From Saccoglossus kowalevskii (lineage: Eukaryota; Hemichordata; Enteropneusta; Harrimaniidae): a stretch of DNA of 23,296 bases. Below the pieces are notes generated by a model. It did not search any database. It had not been told where the DNA came from and saw only the letters and a program-made list of their open reading frames with translations. The position numbers and the translations under genes are program-made. Of the stretch, positions 1 through 10,569 are shown in pieces. Positions within the stretch are counted from its first letter, which is position 1. Each line of letters begins with the position of its first letter. The stretch is from positions 126,588 to 149,883 of the forward strand of contig NW_003141328.1 of the NCBI RefSeq assembly GCF_000003605.2, in the 5' to 3' direction.

Positions 1-22
1 ACTTTAGGTCATTTTTTATTAG

Positions 23-119
23 CCAAGAAACGTTCCGAGCGCCTGTGCCGATAAAGCCTCCTACTCCTAGAAAATGGGCTCCTCCACATTCACAGCTACA
101 TGTACAACGTCGCGGCTAA
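23..119 (+). CDS. Candidate terminal exon of an upstream, unidentified gene
   Basis: A T-rich tract ending in AG (bases 11-22) looks like a 3' splice site. It is followed by an open stretch of one leftover base plus 31 codons ending in TAA at 117-119. The peptide is proline-rich and basic, with the core APVPIKPPTPRKWAPP and the tail QLHVQRRG. This stretch has more G+C and CpG than the AT-rich DNA around it, as expected for coding sequence. If real, it is the last exon of a gene entering from the left on the same strand as LRRC59. I do not recognise the protein. The proline-rich core could bind SH3 or WW domains, but that is speculation. Too short to be certain. Confidence 0.35.
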
Positions 120-826
120 CTATTATTACTTTAGTGATTTTGAACTAGCCGATCATGGTGTAATGTGGCTTAACTTGTGTCGTGGATCATGATGGTGAAA
201 GTACATCGAAGTCTAATATAAATATGTGCATTTCTGACACACAAAACGGAAAACACTCACCATAGTTTCCAAAAACACTTACTACGCCATATAAAAACAG
301 CCAAGAAACTATCGCACGTTGTACCACACACTGTAATAATGGCTACTGATTACATCAGCTTTATCCAAAAGACGTATGAGAAAGATAGTTTGATTGGGTA
401 GTTCTTGACAAACCTGTTCAACTACAGAATTCATATCCAATCAAAAATGGGTTAACGAAAAACTTTTCCAATAACACGAAGGGTCGTTACCGTCTTAATA
501 TTAATGTGGTATACACTCATTTATCTACAAAAAATTGAATTCATGTTGGGTTTATTCATTTAAAAAGGTTATCTATATTATTTTATTCACTACACTGTCA
601 TTTGCGATAACAATTTTTCTTTATTTTTCATATATTGTATGATGTCAACCGCCCCTCGTAGGCAGAGTGTCACATCAAAAATAGAATAGTCCATAAAAGG
701 GAGGTCATAGTTCAATCAGCTGGTTGCGGAAACGGCAAACGACGGACACGTCGAAGTTTCTTTACAGGACCAACATACTGTACGTAAAATTATAAAATCT
801 TCTGTGAGAATCGCATTTCCGACGAC
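120..826 (+). promoter_or_regulatory. Intergenic region holding the LRRC59 promoter and 5' UTR
   Basis: This non-coding stretch lies between the candidate upstream stop and the LRRC59 start codon and must contain the LRRC59 promoter. I see no convincing TATA box at a suitable distance: the TATAAAA at 791-797 is only 30 bases from the ATG. G+C rises towards 720-830, where CG dinucleotides cluster (for example ACGGCAAACGACGGACACGTCG). A pyrimidine tract ending in TTTACAG at about 756-765 could be a 5' UTR acceptor, but nothing else supports it. Transcription start not determined. Confidence 0.4.
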
Positions 827-922
827 ATGCCTTCTAAAGAACAGTCTCTGAAGGAAAGACTGGATGGAAATGAGTTGGATTTGAGTATGAGCGGACTTCT
901 CAAAGTCCCCGTCAAAGAATTG
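827..922 (+). CDS. LRRC59: LRRC59 exon 1 (start codon, first LRR)
   Basis: Encodes residues 1-32, from [20 protein letters not shown] to VPVKEL. It ends at a consensus donor (TTG|gtgagt) in phase 0. Compared with human LRRC59 the N-terminus is a few residues shorter, while the LDGNELDLS block is retained. Confidence 0.93.
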
Positions 923-3900
923 GTGAGTCAACTTTAATTCAAAATAATTATCAAAATTGTCGCAATCAAATAACAACTTGACGCGACTAATTAAAAAATG
1001 GAGTGGTTGCCCGGAATTCGTTGTTTTTGTTTTGTTTGTGTCTAATTTAATTGTTACTGAAATGTAAGTAAATATCTTGGTTGACTTGGACGCCCAACCA
1101 AAGGTCGTGCAAGGGTTATTTGATGTTACACTCATGTTGTGAAATCTGACGGTGAGATAACTAAATGTACTTCAGTATGTACTAGACAGTTATCTGATGT
1201 GCTCATAGTACACAATAATTCTCACTGTCGTTTCTTGTAAATACATAAAATGCATTGATCTCTCGAATGTAATTTGGAAAGTATTAAGCCTTGTCAATAA
1301 TAATTTGATTAACTCGCATTTTAGATTAGCTAACTGGATGCTTCTACCTGTTAATATTTACAAATGTAGATTCACAGTCAAACAAGAGGTTGGAGTGTGT
1401 GTTTTTTGTTTTGTTTTTTTTTTGCACTTCCCTCAATGCACAAGACAGATTGCTGATTAGATGATACTAGAATCAAAATTGTATTCATCCCACCAGTGAC
1501 GTGTGATCAGTCACAGTTGCTATGATTTGACAATGATTGAACTGCTATTTTAAGTTTACAAATGTTATTTTATGAAATGCTGAATTGTACAAGTTATGGA
1601 TATTGTGTTACGAAAATTATAGTTAGATATCACATACACTTTTGAAAAACCACACCCAAATTGTAACTCGATGTTCAATCAACAAAACTTTGAGTTCCGT
1701 GCAATATATATTTTTGTTTTAATCAAACATCAACGTTTAGTAACTCAAACTTTAATAAACAGTTAACCAAACTTTGAGTTATGAGCAAGACTTGTTTACT
1801 TTAAAATACTTTATTTTTGATTGGAATTGATTTTCGCTATTTTCGCTAAAGGGATGATTCATTGAAAAAACAAAAGTACAGTGAATGTACGTTTTTTTCC
1901 TATATTTTACATTCAACTCGTCAAAAATCAGTGAAAATAAATTCCATACTAAACAGCCAAAAAGTCTTTTCAGCAAAAATTAATTTCAGCAGTATTTTAC
2001 AGTATTCAATTCAGCATCCCTTGTTTTAATAACTTTAGCCATATACATGGATAATCCAAAATGAAAGTGGAGAGACTGATTAAACACCAAAAGTTCTATT
2101 GTTGTATTTCAAAACTTAAAAAGCCCTTTCAATTTTGAGTCACTTGACCAAAAAAATCAAAAATTACAAACTGAGTTATACTGATCTAAATTTGACCAGA
2201 TGATGTGATCACAAAATCCCCAAACTAACATGGATTTTAGAATATTAATACAAATGAGTCAAGTCTGTGAGTGTGCATAGAAATACCGTTAAGTTTGATT
2301 GAACTTTAGATCATTGTCTTGGTACAACACACTATAAAGCTTAGGTCTGAAGCAGCTATAAAATAGAGATACATGTATATAGTTTCTTATATTTCATAAC
2401 CATCTCAATAATAATTGTTCTGCGTACTTGTCTTTTAAACATTTGATCACAGTTGGCTGATGTGTGTATTATGTACTACATATCAGAAGGAGAAAGATGT
2501 GAAACCAGGCTTAGAAAACATTGTGATTACATAAAATTGTATCATATTTATATTATGCGAAGCTTTTATTGATATACAATGGTAGCAATGCATGTGAGAC
2601 TCTTCTAAAAATGCAAGACATTCGCACATTGGCCATTTTTGTTGATTTGAGCATAAACCTTAAAAATAGGTCTACGACAATAGAACAGAAAGTAAGTCAT
2701 TGACACCTAGTAGTAGTGAATTTGCATAAGAGATTACAAGTAATATGACATCAAAAGAATTGCCTCAGTTTATTATCCCTCTGCTATGGAGTCTATGGTT
2801 TCCTGACAGTCAATTGTTGAAGTTCTTTTATTGCATAAAAAGTAGAGTGCCATGCTGGAGGACATGCTATATATGTAAATATACACATGCACTCCACCTC
2901 CCTTCTCTACTTCATGACAATTTTTTGCTTAAAATTAAGAACAACTAATAAAAATATGTAGTAAATGTCAATAACTTGTTGATATTCTGTAAAATGACTA
3001 ATTTTCACTGGGTTTAAATTTCACTGATTTATCATTTCAGGAATATTCAGTGGGTTTTAAATTCACCGTTTTATCATTTTAGATAATGTGTTCTATGCTA
3101 AATTTTACATATTCACTGGGTTTTAATTTAGCATATTTTTCAGTCAGCGAAATAAGCAAAATTAAAACCCAGTGAATAATTAACCCTTGTAATTAATTAA
3201 CCCTTGTAATAATTAACCTTGACCATGAATTCTGTAGGATTTTATTGTCAATGTGGTTTAATAGTTGAATATAGTGCCCTCAACTGTCAACACTTGACAA
3301 AGAACAATTAATTTAATGCTTTTTACACTGCTTGTATTGTAATCATCATAGTTGCATCCTGAGCTCATTCCTGAAGTTGTTAAAGGCCCAGGTATACTAT
3401 AAATACACTCCTAAAACAATAGGGATTATTTCCCTGCTTGTCACACTGTAGTAAACAGCTCTAGCCAAGCTCCGATAAAAACGCGTTTTCTCGAACTTAC
3501 AGGCCAATTATGTCGTGCCAAAGTGGATGCATGTGACTATGAATATCATAGCAGTGACTGTGTGTAGTATTTATGACAATAAATAGTGTACGAGTTGAGA
3601 TTTTGGCGGATAAAAGTCAAAAACACGAACCGGGGAAGGGGACGCGCTACTAATCTTGACTAATTAACTACTACCAATCAAAATCACATGATGTTGGGCC
3701 GCTGAAACGGGATTCTCTTAATTATTGCGGCCTTGATTAGTTTTGAATCCTCAATATTTCCAGCATTTCTCCCATATTCTTACCATTAAGTGATTAATTT
3801 TACACATAATAGTACCAAGACTCCAATAAAGCTGTAGAAATGATCTCAGAGTGCAGTTTTAATATTAAATAGTGCATGTAAATTTTCAGGCATCCATAAG

Positions 3901-6900
3901 CCATGCCCGATATTTCAAGTAGATGAAATCTATAAATCCTCTACTGCTCAATACACATCAAGTTCTAAGCATCTTTTATCATATGATGCTATTAAAATAA
4001 TCAGAAGAAAACCATGCATAGAAGGAAATAGACTTTGTAAAAACTGCAAAGAAAAAGTAGTTGACAATGAAAATCATTATTTAAAGAATGTGATATCAAA
4101 TCAAAACAAAACAGGAAGAGAGAAGACTGAACAACTTTATAAAGATATGCAATTGTAATACTACATTGGCCATTTATTTAACAAATACAATATACAGAAT
4201 TATATAAATTAGAAACAAGGGGGTTACATTTCTGTAATAGTAATTTTCCTTTTAATGGTGACGCAAAATGCATTGTTTGTTTTTGTCTGTGTAACATATT
4301 TATATTTTATTTTTACTATACGTTCATCTAAGGTGTCACTTGTGGAGTGATAAAGTTATTATAATTCAGTTTCATTTTCCTGACTAAGGTTGTGATTAAT
4401 TAATTAATTAACTTTTAAGTGGTGAAGTCAATGTACATTGGGCTGACAAGCTGAGGTTTAATACCATTTGCATTTTTGTTCTATTAAAAGCACATCTGTA
4501 ATTGAAATGCCTATGAACCAACACATTGCATTTTATTGTATGCTGATCTATTAAAATATGATATAGGCGACATAAAAATTATAATAATCCACAGCACATG
4601 TCACTGGGGATTTTCTGAATTACTTGTTTTGTCACATTTTTGTAATACCTTGTAACATTTGAATATTTATTTGCAGGCTGCACTCCCAAAAGCGACCAGA
4701 TTAGATTTATCCTGTAATCAGCTCACCTATTTGCCTGTAAGTACCTGTCAATATTTATACAATACACAATATGATTTTAGCTATTTTGAATAGTTACTTA
4801 CGATCGCTGAATGTCAAAAAACAGTATATGCTCAGTTTTTCAATTTTTCCTTCTACCAAAATGTTAGGTTCTGGATGAAGATTTATTTTATGGCTTTTAA
4901 CTATGACTGACTATCATGATCTTGCATATTGTGCTCAAGATGCAAACCAAACATCTGCCACAAAAATCCAATGATTTGATTTTAAACTTGAATTTCTTTT
5001 TCTGTAGCTCAATGTCTAATTGCCAATCTTTCAGAGGGTAATTATCAAATGCCTATAGCACATTATTACCATAAGCATGGAATTACTTCTTAAAATTCTT
5101 TAATGTTTGTTGAATCCCACATTTTAATGCTACTGCAACACACTGAATTTCACACGTAACGCAGGATGTCACAGTGAACACAAAATTGTCTATTACAACT
5201 GTGAACTAGAATAATGTCTGAATTTATGCAAAAACCATTTTTAATTTTAGTGAAGAAATTTTGGCAGCCGCTGTCGTGATCTAGCCATATTTATATATAT
5301 AATATATCCATGAATTTTTTTATTTATGTGCTCTTCAGTTGTGAATGTGCTTCTAATAGGCTGACACTTCTTCTTTGACTTCTAAATTTGGATGTTTAAA
5401 ATTTGACTGATTGTCATATCCTTCATCTGACTGGGCTTTTGCTAACCCTTCACCAGTCGCCAATCGTGAACTATGTTATGAAATTTAATTACAACAAATG
5501 ATTGTAAAGACCACATGATTACAACTGTGAAAAGTGACAGCATGTAAGGCACCAGTTTAGTCAAATTAACCTGTATATAAAGACCACCTATCTAATGTGA
5601 CCAGTGACAGCATGTTTGGTCAAATCAACCTGTATATAAAGAACACCTGTCTAATGTGAACACTGACAGCATGTTTGGCACCAGTTTGATCAAATCAACC
5701 TGTATATAAAGACCACCTGTCTAATGTGAACAGTGACAGCATGTTAGGCACCAGTTTGATCAAATCAACCTGTATATAAAGACCACCTCTCTAATGTGAA
5801 CAGTGACAGCATGTTAGGCACCAGTTTGGTCAAATCAACCTGTATATAAAGACCACCTGTCTAATGTGAACAGTGACAGCATGTTAGGCACCAGTTTGAT
5901 CAAATCAACCTGTATATAAAGACCACCTGTCTAATGTGAACACTGACAGCATGTTTGGCACCAGTTTGATCAAATCAACCTGTATATAAAGACCACCTGT
6001 CTAATGTGAACAGTGACAGCATGTTAGGCACCAGTTTGATCAAATCAACCTGTATATAAAGACCACCTCTCTAATGTGACCAGTTATCTCCACCTTTAGT
6101 ACTGGTTATAAAACCAAAATGATCGCAGGATTAGTGTTTTAAACTTGTCTCCACACTGACATTTTAATTTAAACAAGACAAGCAAGTGTATAGTTATTTA
6201 TTGTTCAAATATCTATTGACTAATTGTTGGAAATTCTTATCATATAATTTTTGCTCACAAAATAATTAAATAACTTCTGTATAAACACTACCTGTCCATG
6301 AAGGATATTTAGCATATTGTATTTACTTACATGAATATAAAAATTATCTCACCTTGATCTTATCTGTCTAAACAGGCTGGTAATCAGTGAATAAAAACAA
6401 TACTGTGCCCGGTCTTGTGTCCTGTATTATTTTGGACAATAAACAAAATATCTATCCTGTAATCACTTTCATTGTAATTTCCCTTTCATTTTCAGGATGC
6501 ATTTGGTACATTAACACACCTTGTGAAAATAGATTTAAGTAAGAATGCTGTATCTGATCTACCACCCAGTATAGGAGGTCTGGTTAAATTACAGTATCTG
6601 GATCTTCTTGGAAATCAGTTGCAATCCCTTCCAGTTAGCTTTGCCAATTTAAGGAGTTTAAAATGGCTTGATTTAAAGAGCAATCCATTGAGTATAGAGC
6701 TACAGAAAGTTGCTGGAGATTGCTTAGATGACAGGCAATGCAAAGAATGTGCTAAACAGGTAAGGGAAGATTACCCAGTGTCAGTTATTATTATACTTTA
6801 TTTCAGACTCAGACATCGGAAACAGCATTATTTATAAAGAAGGCGTCTATAATTACGCCAAAAACTTGACCTTAGAAATAAGTCACTGTTTATACAATTA

Positions 6901-9900
6901 TCAATTATACTATTTTCACTCTGAAACAATCGCTGTTTAAAATTGTATAAAGATTTTCTATGAAGTGTTGAAAAATTGAAAATATTTCTTCTGACATAAT
7001 TACCGCTTGCACTGCTCGACCTCTCTAATTTAAAAACCAACCGAAGTACACCAACACCGAAGTGTTGTATGCTTTATGCAGAGCATGCAACTGCTTGTCA
7101 GTGTAATTCCTCCATACATTTAAGCAATAGTTACTATATAAAAATGAGCAAAAAAAAAAGAGTACATTTCACATGTTCCGAGCACTTCCCAAAATTCCTC
7201 AAAATAAGATTTGACCTGAGAATATACATTATTCATTAGCTCTGGCTACCATCTGTTTTACTTATTCATGAATTCTACACATGCTTACAGAGATGCATGT
7301 ATATGAACATTACATTGACTAACAAAGTCATCATAGAGGGCATACTATTGTGTATGTCTGTATTAAAAATCTTCTGTACTACCGCCTTGATTTTACAGGT
7401 GACAAGTTATATGAGGGCAGTGCAATCAGAACTTGAAAGACAAAAACAGAAACGATTGAATGAAGAAAAGGGTCAGTATAGCTTGGATACGAGTAAATTA
7501 ATTGTTAGATATTTATTGGTGTTTTAGTCAAAAGTCTGCTCTAAACTAGTCAATAGTTACTTGTGTTACAGTTTCTATGTTTTTCATATACAAAAAAAAA
7601 AGGCATAAAAGTGGTATGGCTCTAGAAGTCATTGTATCATTGCTTGCACGGAAAGATTGAAATAAAACGACTTGCATGTAATTTCCCCGTAGCAAGAGAA
7701 GCTGCAAAGGCAGCTGAACAAGATAGACAGCGAGAAATGAAAAAGAAACAGAAACAAGCAGAGAAGGAAAGAAAAAGAAGAGAATATGAAGCCAAACAAG
7801 CTGCCAAAAGACAAGAGCAATTGTTATTAGCTGAGCAGGAGAGGATAGTCAAGGAAGGTCTGTATAAAGTCGGGCATTCCAAACTCTCTGGAATGTTGCA
7901 TCTTTCCCATTTTCTAACAATAAATTCTCAGTTGTGTGATTATTATGTGTAAAGCTCAAAGTGTCAGTCATTGTGCCACATTATGTTCAATATGAGGTCT
8001 CATGCCACATGTATAATATATACAAAAAAACATTGATAACTATCAATTTGGCAGAAAGTTCCCAGAATTCCCATTCCCAGAATGGATTTTATGGAGAAAA
8101 TTAGTAGCAAGTTAAACAAAATACAAAGCAATGAGAATGGGGCATGCAAGGCAGAAAAATCTAATGAGGTTATTATGAGGATACCTCAAAGTATGCACAA
8201 AGACACTGTAGCGGGAGTATCGACTGATATGCGGCGGAGGTCAATGTGAGGGCATACTGTCTGAGTGCATACTTTGAGGTATCCTCGTAATAACCTTATT
8301 ATACATCTTTTCCTTCAAAGGATACATCATGGGAATGCCGAAATCCAAAATGTTTAGAACAGAATCAGCAAACTTCTTTGTGTGGAGTCTGGTCAAACCC
8401 TGGTGGCAGCCATGTTTGTTTTTAGTATTAGAGGATGCTTACACGCTTAATCATTCCATATTTGGAATTCTCATTTCCTTATATTTATTATTATTATTAT
8501 TTTATTTCCATTTCTCTAAAGAAATATACCCCACTAACCTGGGAGAACAGGTTACAATGCGAAAGTTACAGGCGTGACTTTAATCGCCTCAATAATATAA
8601 AGTATTATATATATATACACATACACACACATATACAACTCATCTATTGGAGAACTCACACTAACAAATGATATCTAATCTGAAAAGCTGTGTATACAAC
8701 TCCTGCAATACTTTGGATGATTTCATGGTTATCCTGAGAAAAAATATATGTAAGTTTACGGATAGGCGAAAGGAACTCGAATTGTGGTTCAATGCGGTTA
8801 TTTCGATCAAAAAGCGGTTTTCCAATATGGTTATATGCTGGACAAACTACCAGAAAATGAGTTTCATCTTCAACAGCATCTATACATATTTGGCAGGTTC
8901 TATTTTCCACTGGAGTTCCATAATATCTACCGGTCTCAATGTGTAACTTATGATTAGAGCACCGGAGTTTAGTTAAAGCTTGTCTGTACAGGGGAACACG
9001 AACGATATCCAAATAATTCTCGTAAAAAATATTTGTTTTAAATTGGCGAAATGTTCGTAACTTTTACTGTTTGGGGATCTACGAACATTGTCAAATAAAG
9101 CATCTTTCCAACTTTTGAAATAAAAATCTCTCTTTCTTTCCAAATAACAACATTGTTTCATCGGTAATTTGGGAGATAAACCTATTCTCCCAAACAGTAT
9201 GCATATTGTGTTTAATTAATAATTTCTTAATAGCTAAAGCAAAACATGGTTTTCCTATCTGTGCCATTTTTTCAGACTATCTATAGGCTTTGTAAACGAG
9301 TCGATTAGATGACATTTTCAGAATACGTTTCCAATATTTAATACGGATTAGATTTCTGCCAATACTAAGTGGATATCGTCCGAGTTCACCTATAACTGCA
9401 CTTATATGGTAGGATGAAAATACCCCATAAAATACCGCCAGATTACGGCACGCTGTAACTTATGCCGTTACGGTGACAGATGTATAATAATAAGAGTAAT
9501 GAAAAAGTTGGGAGGTGAAAACACTTGTTCAATGAAACAAATGACTGAGCATGTATGGAAAATATACACAGTAATTACATCATGAATGCCGGACATTATT
9601 GAAACAACATGAAAATCATGACAACACTTACATTGTAATGAATGTCTTTTTCTTTCATTATCCACAGAAATTAAAAAGCAAAATAGTTCACAACCTGTGA
9701 AATCAAAGCCAGACTCTTCAGGTATGTACCAAATTCAGTCTGCACTGGTGATACAGTTTTAGGTTTGATTTTCTATTCTAAGTCGGACCTTCATGGGGCA
9801 TCACAACCAGAATTTACAAAACAACTTCCAGCATAATGAAAATGAACAGAATGATTTTTTACCTCTGCTGCTTACTTAGCTGATCGACCAAAGCTGTTCA

Positions 9901-10467
9901 TATTACTGTCTATCATTGTCAACTTTACATTTTGACACTTTATACTTGGTATATATGTACTTTGATACTTCGTATATATGTACCTTGGGTGGAACTTTCA
10001 GATCTGTTTATTTCATGAAGATATCTTCAAGTCTTCATATTTTTGACTTCTTTAAAATGGCTAGCCCCATTGCTATCGATCAAAGTTGCTAATTTCAGAT
10101 CATAAAATATTGAGTGCCCTCCACATGGTCACATTTTGCTCATCTGGGTGTTACACATTACATTAAAGCAAATACAGTACCAAAAAAAGCTGGCGATCTA
10201 ATCAGAAATTTGTATTGGGCAATTACCTTAACCCAGTGGTTCATTTGTCAACAAATACTTGTGGCATTATGACATTGAATTATTTTGATTTTTTTTTTAG
10301 TGACGCCATTGTCTGTGATGTTCTTGTTTACTATAGTGGTTGCTATAGGATCCATCATCTTTGGTGTTTGTTTCTACTGTCAGAACCATGGTAACAACCC
10401 AGCTTGCCAAGATATTTTTCATCGAATTCAACAAGTTACAGGAACAATTCGTAGTTTATTCCAATAA
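827..10467 (+). CDS. LRRC59: LRRC59 orthologue, complete gene (7 coding exons)
   Basis: Coding exons are 827-922, 4677-4736, 6496-6759, 7399-7471, 7693-7857, 9668-9721 and 10301-10467. All have GT-AG borders and compatible phases (0,0,0,1,1,1), giving 292 residues against about 307 in human LRRC59. The start follows a purine at -3 and is succeeded by the family's LDGNELDLS motif at residues 12-20. Leucine-rich repeats cover roughly residues 10-125 ([44 protein letters not shown]) and end in the conserved [18 protein letters not shown] cap. Residues 141-237 are a highly charged Lys/Glu/Arg coiled coil. Residues about 241-263 form one hydrophobic helix, followed by a 29-residue tail. In vertebrates LRRC59 (p34) is an ER tail-anchored-type protein facing the cytosol that associates with ribosomes and aids nuclear import of FGF1. 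That role is assigned here by homology. Confidence 0.95.
1797..2004 (-). mobile_element. MITE copy A (TA-flanked, CTGTAAAAT-type ends), LRRC59 intron 1
   Basis: About 204 bases between TA dinucleotides at 1797-1798 and 2003-2004. The left end reads CTTTAAAATACTTTATTTTT, and the right end is an imperfect inverted match (complement CTGTAAAATACTGCTGAAAT). The interior reverse-complements to the copy at 20392-20607 along its whole length. No coding capacity. The TA duplication and short inverted ends suggest a Tc1/mariner-type non-autonomous element. The small ORF over it is not a gene. Confidence 0.75.
2986..3180. mobile_element. MITE-like palindromic element, LRRC59 intron 1
   Basis: It begins with a CTGTAAAAT-type end near 2986, repeats a TTCACTGGGTTTAAATTTCA motif about three times (3005, 3050, 3110), and closes with a perfect 20-bp inverted repeat (3110-3129 with 3159-3178, loop 29 bases). 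The start resembles the element ending at 17097. Right flank 3181-3215 is a short direct repeat of AATTAACCCTTGTA. Borders approximate. Confidence 0.55.
3380..3740. other. Locally GC-richer intronic stretch, unidentified
   Basis: Within AT-rich intron 1 this stretch has more CG dinucleotides (AAAACGCGTTTTCTCGAAC, GGGGACGCGCTAC, GGGCCGCTGAAACGGG). No reading frame, no tRNA fold and no clear terminal repeats. It could be an old SINE or a regulatory island; I cannot tell which. Confidence 0.25.
3890..4158 (+). other. Cryptic exon-like open frame in LRRC59 intron 1
   Basis: A TTTTCAG acceptor-like site is followed by two leftover bases and 88 codons ending in TAA, without a start codon. The peptide is hydrophilic and looks protein-like. 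It has C-x6-C-x2-C spacing ([15 protein letters not shown]) followed by NENHYL, which could be a zinc-binding remnant. The frame (two leftover bases) does not fit splicing from LRRC59 exon 1, which ends in phase 0, so it is not a normal LRRC59 exon. A frame of this length is not rare by chance in AT-rich DNA. It may be a transposon or retrocopy fragment. Confidence 0.25.
4677..4736 (+). CDS. LRRC59: LRRC59 exon 2
   Basis: Sixty bases, residues 33-52: [20 protein letters not shown]. The acceptor is TTTGCAG and the donor CCT|gtaagt, in phase 0 on both sides. One leucine-rich repeat unit nearly identical to the vertebrate AALPKAT...LDLSCN block. No start codon, so it is invisible to ATG-based ORF calling. 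Confidence 0.93.
5530..6087. repeat. 70-bp minisatellite, 8 units, LRRC59 intron 2
   Basis: The word CAAATCAACC recurs at 5621, 5691, 5761, 5831, 5901, 5971 and 6041, exactly 70 bases apart. A first, shortened unit (59-base spacing) sits at 5562. Units carry TGTATATAAAGACCACCTGT and AGTGACAGCATGTTAGGCAC. Variant markers repeat 280 bases apart (CACTGACAGC at 5661 and 5941; GACCACCTCT at 5781 and 6061), so a four-unit block was duplicated. Non-coding and intronic. Confidence 0.95.
6088..6495 (+). other. Rest of LRRC59 intron 2, nothing recognised
   Basis: AT-rich intronic sequence between the minisatellite and exon 3. I see only the T-rich run into the exon 3 acceptor; no reading frame, RNA gene or element is evident. 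Confidence 0.5.
6496..6759 (+). CDS. LRRC59: LRRC59 exon 3 (LRR core and Cys-rich cap)
   Basis: 264 bases, residues 53-140, acceptor TTTTCAG and donor CAG|gtaagg, in phase 0. It holds three LRR units and the C-terminal cap with three cysteines ([14 protein letters not shown]). An ATG at 6523 lies inside the exon and is an internal methionine-like position, not the gene start. Reading through the donor adds only a short intron-derived tail. Confidence 0.95.
6760..7398 (+). other. LRRC59 intron 3, no gene seen
   Basis: The donor gtaagg and acceptor TTTTACAG are clear. The small minus-strand frame at 6828-7040 and the plus frame entering exon 4 have no recognisable domain and are treated as chance. 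Confidence 0.5.
7399..7471 (+). CDS. LRRC59: LRRC59 exon 4 (coiled-coil start)
   Basis: Residues 141-164 ([20 protein letters not shown] and on). The acceptor is TTTTACAG, and the donor is AAGG|gtcagt in phase 1. The split codon joins exon 5 as GCA (Ala). Matches the vertebrate segment that starts the charged coiled coil after the LRR cap. Confidence 0.9.
7693..7857 (+). CDS. LRRC59: LRRC59 exon 5 (charged coiled coil)
   Basis: Residues 165-219 plus one base, acceptor CCCCGTAG and donor GAAG|gtctgt, in phase 1. The sequence is dominated by Lys, Glu, Arg, Gln and Ala (for example [20 protein letters not shown]), like the vertebrate cytosolic linker. The hydrophobic minus-strand reading frames over it are composition shadows. 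Confidence 0.92.
8162..8301. mobile_element. 140-bp MITE with 37-bp terminal inverted repeats, LRRC59 intron 5
   Basis: Left arm 8162-8198 (TAATGAGGTTATTATGAGGA...) and right arm 8265-8301 are inverted repeats of 37 bases with two mismatches. The 66-base interior is GC-richer (GCGGGAGTATCGACTGATAT). Flanking TA is compatible with a TA target duplication, but exact ends are uncertain. Its ends differ from the CTGTAAAAT family elsewhere in the window, so this is a separate family. The near-perfect arms suggest recent insertion. Confidence 0.85.
8603..8638. repeat. TA/CA microsatellite
   Basis: A run of TATATATATACACATACACACACATATACA immediately beyond the 3' end of the LINE remnant on the minus strand. 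Simple 3' tails of this kind are common in some LINE families, so it may belong to the element. Confidence 0.6.
8656..9420 (-). pseudogene. Non-LTR retrotransposon (LINE) remnant, C-terminal part
   Basis: On the minus strand, reading from 9420, the frame gives [20 protein letters not shown] then YWKRILKM, a signature I know from the C-terminal region of invertebrate LINE polyproteins. After an in-frame TAG (9277-9279) it continues through [20 protein letters not shown]. Near a T run at about 9025-9030 it shifts frame into [31 protein letters not shown], then [20 protein letters not shown], a reverse-transcriptase-associated zinc-binding motif. The frame ends near 8656. One stop, one frameshift and a truncated 5' end make it dead. 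It lies antisense inside LRRC59 intron 5. No polymerase or endonuclease domain is present. Confidence 0.85.
9668..9721 (+). CDS. LRRC59: LRRC59 exon 6 (linker before the membrane helix)
   Basis: Fifty-four bases encoding [18 protein letters not shown] (split codons at both ends, phase 1). The acceptor is ATCCACAG and the donor CAG|gtatgt. Low-complexity and poorly conserved, as in vertebrates. It is called because the borders are good and it keeps frame between exons 5 and 7. Confidence 0.82.
9722..10300 (+). other. LRRC59 intron 6 with a degraded dispersed repeat
   Basis: No gene. The stretch 9930-10040 (TTTGATACTT, TATATGTAC, TTTCAGATCTGTTTATTTCA, AAGATATCTTCAAG) resembles 12235-12320, pointing to an old dispersed repeat shared by both places. 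Confidence 0.4.
10301..10467 (+). CDS. LRRC59: LRRC59 exon 7 (transmembrane anchor and stop)
   Basis: The acceptor follows a T-rich tract (TTTTTTTTAG). Residues 238-292 begin [17 protein letters not shown], a single membrane helix at about 241-263, followed by a short tail with two cysteines and ending SLFQ-TAA at 10465-10467. Position near the C-terminus matches the family topology (bulk of the protein cytosolic, short ER-luminal tail). Confidence 0.9.
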
Positions 10468-10569
10468 CGTAATTCAAGATTGTCTGACCTCAGCTGTCCC
10501 CACCAGTCTTACATTCTGTTCTTTCTATGACAGCACTATCACAGGGATGGGGTGGCAACAAATCATGAA

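Noticed and set aside
716-1135. 139-codon minus-strand ORF
   Set aside because: It runs antisense through LRRC59 exon 1, its donor and flanking non-coding DNA. No domain and no splice support.
7629-7882. Hydrophobic Ser/Phe/Leu/Cys-rich minus ORFs resembling membrane proteins
   Set aside because: They are the antisense of the Lys/Glu-rich coiled-coil exon 5 of LRRC59.
8329-8671. Two plus-strand ORFs of about 80 codons
   Set aside because: They run through the LINE 3' flank and microsatellite; low-complexity residues only.
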